A model generated the notes under the pieces. That model did no database searches. It saw only the letters and a program-made list of their open reading frames with translations, and was not told where the DNA came from. From Desulfobacterales bacterium (GTDB lineage: Bacteria; Desulfobacterota; Desulfobacteria; Desulfobacterales; JAIPEE01), in contig JAIPEE010000011.1 in the NCBI GenBank assembly GCA_021737275.1, forward strand, positions 1 to 64,000: a stretch of 64,000 bases of DNA, read 5' to 3'. This document shows, one piece after another, positions 60,001-64,000 of the stretch (its first letter is position 1; each line of letters begins with the position of its first letter). Made by a program: the position numbers and the translations under genes.

Positions 60001-61865
60001 GTGGTGATGCCATTATTACGTTAATGACACCTGCAGACGGTCCCACCGTTGTTCCGGGTGATGAACTGACACTTGATCCTGATCTTGGTTTGAGTGATGT
60101 CAAGGCGCTTGGCAGTCCGATACAGCTTGTTGTGGAACCGGCTGATCAGGGTGATCCCATTCCCACAATAGAAGGCTGGATATTGCTGACTGGCCGATAT
60201 TTTCAATCCGATGCTGATGATTTTGACCTGGATGAAAGTACGGCATTTCCTTATTACTGGGATGGGACACAGTGGACGGTTTTGCATATGAATCCGGGCG
60301 ATTTGGCGGTAGACCGGATCAATAATGCCCCGGTAGCTGTTGTTGAACTCTCTACAACACTTACGGGAGATCCTGTAGCATTATTAGGAAGTAGAGAAAG
60401 AATCCTGCTCGCATCTCTCAGTGATTATCTCCCTGATATGGATAATTCAAGTTTATTCAAGTTTATATTAGGAGCAATTATCAATAAGGAAGTAAGTGTT
60501 GAACCGAATGTAAAAATATATGATAAAGGTGATCTTGAAGTAGTAACAGAAGTACTTGGAACTGATTATGAACCTAATCCCAATGCGTTGCCATTTATGT
60601 TTTTTCATGGCTGGCTACCTCAAAATATTATCAAGAATGACTGTTCCGGACCAAACGAAGGGTATGAAGGTGGTCTTTTTGATGAAAATGATGCAGATGG
60701 TTATTCATTAGTTTTAAAAGATCTTGTCGAGGCAACGAATGGTGTTTACAGGCCAATGTTTGCTTCATACAATGGCAGGGCAACGATGGATAGCATTGGA
60801 AATGCTACAGCAAGAGAGTATAAAAAGTTGAATATAAAGGGTGATCCTGCAAAACCTGGTGACAGCAGCTCAGGAAAATTCCCTTATATTGATACTTTAG
60901 GATTTAGTAAAGGCGGCCTTGTATCTCGAACATTTCAGGCGAACTTTAATGATGTGCACAATATGGTTATGGTTGCAACGCCTAACCATGGTACATACAG
61001 TGTTATAAAAAATATTGAGCAGGTGCCTGGGAATATCGGGTTTTATTCTAAGATTCTGATGAGATGGAGTCCGGGCACGAAGGACCTCTTCCCATATGAT
61101 GACGCCAAATCGATAGACGAAACGGTTAATCCACGGATGCATGCCTTAAATACCAATCCCAAAAGTATACCTTCGGGCGATATGACACTTATAGCTGGTA
61201 CAGACGGTTTGGCTATTACAGGATTGGATTGGCCAAATGATAAAATTGTTCCTTTGACAAGCGTATTTTGCAGACCGACACAGCAACCGTATTCTTCAAA
61301 ATCTCTGCTGCAAGTTAAAGGTAATGCAAAGAAACTTGAGTATGACTTTCCGTTCAGTCATCTTACTTTTGGGGAATTGAATTTTAGATTAAAAAATAAT
61401 ACTGATGTCAGGGATAAAATTATCAACGGATTTTCTGACTGGATAGTGGCCAAAAGGATAGATAGCTACATTCCCTCTTATTACTCCGGATCCGGCTATC
61501 TCGCAGATATGGAGTGTGAAGTAGAAGTTGAATATAATGTGCTGGATCCTCAGTTGGACCCAAGTGATAATAGACAGGCTCGAGATTATGACAGAATTGC
61601 TTTGGTAATATATGCTATTGATGAAAGCGGCAACTATCATGTTGGTGGTGATTATGTTAATGCACAGGGGGATTTGATTAGAACAGAGCCAATAGTAGGA
61701 AATTCTATAGACAGGGGAAGTAATAATCCCTTAGAATTGTTTTCAAGAGCTTCTTTTCTTGAATCTGATAAAATTGTCTCAGTTGAATGCGAACTATCAT
61801 GGATTAAACCAAATCAAACAACTGTTTCGTTGGTGCCTAAAGGCAATTTTAAAATGCCTCAATAA
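54078..61865 (+). CDS. giant multidomain secreted protein (Ca-binding/Ig-like/beta-helix/CAP/carboxypeptidase-regulatory-like/lipase-like)
   Basis: 2595 aa with signal peptide; DVDEDGMLDSWE and DDYDDDGFNNKQEHDMGTNP; repeated SFSANPDKIHNGESSALEWNVTNADSV; right-handed beta-helix GGGICCQTSSPTIENCIITNNSA; CAP-like AINRARQDPEAE...HALDMINQDYYEHNSLDGRTPSDRA...GENIAL; CarboxypepD_reg-like repeats; GFSKGG and ATPNHGT. Confidence 0.9.
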   Translation: MKKSILLCALLLIAGMFMMLTGAQANPLTGTLDSGSYTSDTDITTDETGGCIIPADHNVQFVSNGKIILKNGFHAQRGSKLNTYLNPTDLNDVDEDGMLDSWEFIHFTDIGIAALPGDDYDDDGFNNKQEHDMGTNPNKKTPTVTISADPELLVTGRTTTLRWSSINAVSATLVTKYGNGSVKSTESVDTNGSMVTDPQYSDMIYEISVLSESSESATDSLAVRFPEPEIELYADPDPFYLGNSTTLYWNINYASYAALHVKVGDRYELINEIDSMNGSIPVIIDKSTEYRIYAGNVENFDRKYLTINVLRPPKIISNPTTILSGETATLKWDATGADTCIVEPTPGGNVNPVGEFSVVPTSSTTYTITATYGAEEVSATTILNVAEVIPLNVPSDFATVQSAIDSASDGDWVLVADGTYTGTGNKNIDFLGKKITVRSENGPENCIIDCESDGRGFIFQNSEWSNSVVSGFTIINGYADKGGGICCQTSSPTIENCIITNNSASEDGGGIYYRAIDAMPDATYPEIRKCIVKYNIADENNDTSYGQGGGIYLDNYDTDYRITLSACDISNNISTSNGGGLKISGDVDVINCMINQNYASGAAGFYSTGTSSVINIINCTIFDNLTDNLSSWFGCVFNNESIYMTIRNSLIGIDYSYSIGENVHLWSSAGGIQFHYSDVFNTSIVDGDYGEGNISTVPYFISSYRDDDEDYHLYTSISSGTWAGNYAVDKAAYIDAPLTDIDGDFRPQGVGIDIGADEYVKIAEVDFTASSNSIQEGETITLAWQTTIVDSCKMRSITNDKWKTNYDSIDVNGTMEVSPDETTTYYLETYNAVSEEWYPVTVYVDEAPNIIFSADINSIFTGESVTLSWDVTDADSVSIDHGVGDDLNLNDSTVVSPTSTTTYTLTANKNGIPETASLTIIVTDPVPVISFSANPDKIHNGESSALEWNVTNADSVSIDKGVGDNLLLNDTATVSPISTTTYTLTATSPYGPETATATVYIAPEITFSADSVCSFAGENVTLSWDVANTDTVTLDPGNIIVDSTGIRTVTPSVKTTYTLTAVGPGGTEQSAITVVCDDESTIAEQVFLEAINRARQDPEAEALRLGMDLNEGLPPGTISSEPKQPLSFNSSLLLAARCHALDMINQDYYEHNSLDGRTPSDRAIEFGYPSRYVGENIALSDTIDPEAQTMLNLHDVLFIDAGVDGRGHRLSVLDDIYKEVGVGISKGYDSVYLNDDNYKMTCDFGTSFYDSKLTLLGVVYDDQNADSFYTAGEGIGNIEIKILETGETVTTGYAGGYDIHLLPGDYTIQASLPGGQAVRRQISIGNKNIKEDFIISEFAMLSPQVSLVAKPGYILDGDSATLVWNSVSADSCSIEPGGFTNLDPNGSIDVAPAGTTTYTITATGTGDSTSQAETTVTISTAVPTVSISADPTHIQSGDSVLLSWISESAASCSIEPNPGIGIGDRFGEILVTLTETTTYEITATGPYGTSVPATVTVYVVDEDTAILNGKVTDALDESSLDDATVTVTDADKLQTVETFSDGSYVVPGITLGQVEITISKAGYNSVVNVIGLSGIGLNTLDFALYSDTAVATVNGIFTNAATLQPEPGVTIEVDGTCISGVSGADGTFTLTDVPMGTQLFHITKDDFADYSLEYDINEDPFQMDLVYPTSMGIAFPDTINTDVTGYVYDAMAGKPIAGAIVKLAKSPTHTITTDQDGNFALSDLPEGSGIFTAMAENHVAIFKNLSIINGGADTFSFSLPPTTKGTLEGTITDAVSGEPIPFAEVSLGEHSMLGAMTEADGTYEMINVPEGTHTVYITHPAYESVTVDNVSMTDGSTVTLDMILTHSPVTGSLEGTITDKDSGAPVAGANLEVDGTGITTTTDSGGYYYLANLPAGLVKILITNASGYDDTFRTTPVMADENGITPTVTTADFKLDVFDPAPPDSISVEVTASEGGIIETPDGRFAAVIPPDALSGDAIITLMTPADGPTVVPGDELTLDPDLGLSDVKALGSPIQLVVEPADQGDPIPTIEGWILLTGRYFQSDADDFDLDESTAFPYYWDGTQWTVLHMNPGDLAVDRINNAPVAVVELSTTLTGDPVALLGSRERILLASLSDYLPDMDNSSLFKFILGAIINKEVSVEPNVKIYDKGDLEVVTEVLGTDYEPNPNALPFMFFHGWLPQNIIKNDCSGPNEGYEGGLFDENDADGYSLVLKDLVEATNGVYRPMFASYNGRATMDSIGNATAREYKKLNIKGDPAKPGDSSSGKFPYIDTLGFSKGGLVSRTFQANFNDVHNMVMVATPNHGTYSVIKNIEQVPGNIGFYSKILMRWSPGTKDLFPYDDAKSIDETVNPRMHALNTNPKSIPSGDMTLIAGTDGLAITGLDWPNDKIVPLTSVFCRPTQQPYSSKSLLQVKGNAKKLEYDFPFSHLTFGELNFRLKNNTDVRDKIINGFSDWIVAKRIDSYIPSYYSGSGYLADMECEVEVEYNVLDPQLDPSDNRQARDYDRIALVIYAIDESGNYHVGGDYVNAQGDLIRTEPIVGNSIDRGSNNPLELFSRASFLESDKIVSVECELSWIKPNQTTVSLVPKGNFKMPQ

Positions 61866-61883
61866 CTATTAAAGGAAGTTCAA

Positions 61884-63161
61884 TTGTACAAAATAAAAAA
61901 AAATAACAAGGCGTTATTAATAACTATACTGCTTATACTATTATTTACCTCCATTGCTAATGCAGGTTGGCACTTTGTTGAACCTATGCCCGTTGGTGTT
62001 TACGGACATGATGCAGCGTTAGGAGTGGACGGTAAAATCCATGTAATGGGAGGTTTTGTTTGGTATCATCATGACGGGCGCTATTCAAATATGGTTTATA
62101 ATCCGGATGGCGACTACTGGGAAGTGTTAATGCCAGTGCCTGGTTTTATTTTAAGACGTAAGATTGGTATATTTAATACTGAACTGAATAAATGGGAATG
62201 GAAAAAACTGAATTCTGAGATAGAAATTTCAGACATGAGTATAACGAGAAACACGAGTCTTGACAGGCAGGGAGATGGTGTAGCGATTGTTACCGGAATA
62301 GAGGGCAAAATCTATTGGATTGGAGGTAATGGCCGGTGGACACCTGGAGTGGGCGAAAGTATTGTGCTACCCTTTGATCCGGTATTTAACAAATGGCCTG
62401 AAGCAAACTCGCAGAGAGTATATTATTCAGAAACAGCATCCAGTGAAACTACAATTTTTGATACAAGTGTTCCTGAAATGAATGACCGCAGAATAGATCA
62501 TGAAGCTGTTATTACATCAGATGGAAAAATTTATGTAATGGGCGGCCGCCAGACAGAAATGATTGATGGCCCACATGGAGAAAGAGCCGGGAGAGAAGTT
62601 TTTGTTCTCGATTCACTTGAATGCTATGACCCGGAAACAAACACCTGGGAATACAAAGCCCCTATGCAACTAAAAAGAATGCTGTTTGCTGCAACAGTCG
62701 GCCCGGATGACAAGATATATGTTTTTGGTGGTTCGGTAGGCTTTACAGCAGATCCGGGAGTACTTACGCTGGATACTACAGAAGTGTATGACCCAAAGAC
62801 TGATTCCTGGTCAACTCGGACACCCATGCCAGAACCCAAGGATAACCATGTTGCGGTATTAGGTGCAGATGGAAAAATTTATGTTTTGGGTGGAAGCAAG
62901 GGGGGGGATACGCCACCACAAAGAGATGTCTTCATTTATGACCCTGTAAAAGATACTTGGGAAAAAGGTCCTAAAATGAAACGTCCCCGTGGAGCCCTGG
63001 CTGCTGTCGCTACGCCGGAAGGCAAGATCTATGCTATCGGTGGAACTGATGTCGGGGCGTATAAAGGCAGACAAAAATTAAATATGTTCCTTCCGAAAGA
63101 TTATGAAGTGTATGATGGTAAAGTTCAGGATACGGTGGAGGTACTGGATATTTTTGATTGA
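61884..63161 (+). CDS. secreted Kelch-repeat protein
   Basis: Signal peptide; six IxxxGG repeats (IHVMGGF, IYWIGGN, IYVMGGR, IYVFGGS, IYVLGGS, IYAIGGT). TTG start as tracked. Confidence 0.85.
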   Translation: MYKIKKNNKALLITILLILLFTSIANAGWHFVEPMPVGVYGHDAALGVDGKIHVMGGFVWYHHDGRYSNMVYNPDGDYWEVLMPVPGFILRRKIGIFNTELNKWEWKKLNSEIEISDMSITRNTSLDRQGDGVAIVTGIEGKIYWIGGNGRWTPGVGESIVLPFDPVFNKWPEANSQRVYYSETASSETTIFDTSVPEMNDRRIDHEAVITSDGKIYVMGGRQTEMIDGPHGERAGREVFVLDSLECYDPETNTWEYKAPMQLKRMLFAATVGPDDKIYVFGGSVGFTADPGVLTLDTTEVYDPKTDSWSTRTPMPEPKDNHVAVLGADGKIYVLGGSKGGDTPPQRDVFIYDPVKDTWEKGPKMKRPRGALAAVATPEGKIYAIGGTDVGAYKGRQKLNMFLPKDYEVYDGKVQDTVEVLDIFD

Positions 63162-63286
63162 TGGCAACATAGAAAGCAAAGCGTATCTCAAACAGAGTTC
63201 TCAGAGAAAATACAAGTCTTTTATTTAAAAAACATTGTGCTCTCTGTGTGCTTAAGTGAGCGAAGTGAACGGGTGAGAAATTTTTC

Positions 63287-64000
63287 TTCCCGCAGGTCTT
63301 GTAAAAATATTGATTACTAATGCATCCGGTTATGACAATACAACCAGAACAACACCCGTCATAGCGGATGAAGATGGAATAACACCTACTGTAACAACAG
63401 CGGATTTTAAACTGGATGCTTCCGACCCAACACCGCCGGACTCTATCTCGGTACTTGTGACGGCAACAGAAGGTGGCATTATTGAAACACCCGATGGCCG
63501 GTTTGCAGCCGTTATTCCGCCGGATGCATTAAGCGGTGATGCCATTATTACGTTAATGACACCTGAAGACGGCCCCACAGTTGTTCCGGGTGATGAACTG
63601 ACTCTTGATCCTGATCTTGGTTTGAGTGATGTCAAGGCGCTTGGCAAGCCCGTCCAGCTTGTTGTGGAACCGGCTGATCAGGGTGATCCCATTCCCACAA
63701 TAGAAGGCTGGATATTGCTGACTGGCCGATATTTTCAATCCTATGTTGATACTTATAATCTGGATGAAAGTACGGCATTTCCTTATTACTGGGATGGGAC
63801 ACAGTGGACGGTTTTGGAGATAGGCCCTGATCAAATGACGGTGGACGAAATAAATAATATGCCTATGGCCTTTGTTGGGTTATATGCTACCATCACAGGT
63901 GATCCTGTGACAGCAAAACTGGGAACCAGAGAACCTATTCTACTGGCATCTCTGGATAATTATATTCCAAATATGTTTTGGGCAGTTAAGTATAATCTGA
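63287..64000 (+). pseudogene. 5'-truncated tandem copy of the C-terminal portion of the 54078-61865 gene (runs off window)
   Basis: LPAGLVKILITNASGYDNTTRTTPVIADEDGITPTVTTADFKLDASDPTPPDSISV... matches 59750 onward; in-frame TGA at 63275-63277 just upstream and no good start. Confidence 0.8.

Noticed and set aside
59798-60287. Minus-strand ORFs (MTSLKPRSGSSVSSSPG...; MQNRPLCPIPVIRKCRTF...) that recur at 63330-63834
   Set aside because: Their recurrence is explained by the sense-strand duplication; they are antisense to a clear coding frame.

Overview
The window looks like a deltaproteobacterial (probably Desulfobacterota; inferred from gene content only) chromosome segment with five parts. (1) 0-5 kb, accessory: an intact REP-associated tyrosine transposase (RAYT) gene bounded by a ~30-bp imperfect inverted repeat, a two-RCK K+ channel, and a decayed second RAYT. 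(2) 5-20 kb, housekeeping: tRNA-Thr(CGU), mfd, SurA-type chaperones, a RodZ-like gene, mgtE, recO, a GHMP kinase, glyQ, glyS and a divergent NAD+-dependent DNA ligase, plus a REP-like intergenic repeat. (3) 20.3-26.0 kb, + strand: a tightly coupled mini-cluster of ACP, condensation-like acyltransferase, B12-binding radical SAM, FAD oxidoreductase and acyl-CoA/ACP ligase. (4) 28.7-52.1 kb, - strand: an almost gapless run of 23 genes resembling an aryl-polyene (APE)-type type II PKS/lipid cluster. It has a tyrosine-ammonia-lyase-like enzyme, KR, four intact KSs, two degenerate KS/CLF-like proteins, a fused ApeP-ApeI-like dehydratase, two ACPs, a PaaK-like ligase, a thioesterase, acyltransferases, LolA-like and MMPL proteins, and unusual additions: two B12-radical SAM enzymes, a CrtI-like oxidoreductase, a PagL-like protein and a GT2-DUF2062 fusion. 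One radical SAM gene here is a clear paralog of the one in the mini-cluster, suggesting the two loci are related. (5) 52.9-64 kb: a surface-protein region with a tail-fibre-like protein, a 2595-aa multidomain protein (beta-helix, CAP, Ig-like and carboxypeptidase-regulatory-like repeats, lipase-like domain), a Kelch protein, and a 5'-truncated tandem copy of the giant gene's C-terminal portion running off the window. The strongest candidate for a previously undescribed system is the APE-like cluster with B12-radical SAM enzymes together with the paralogous mini-cluster. All product names come from reading translations; no database search was run.
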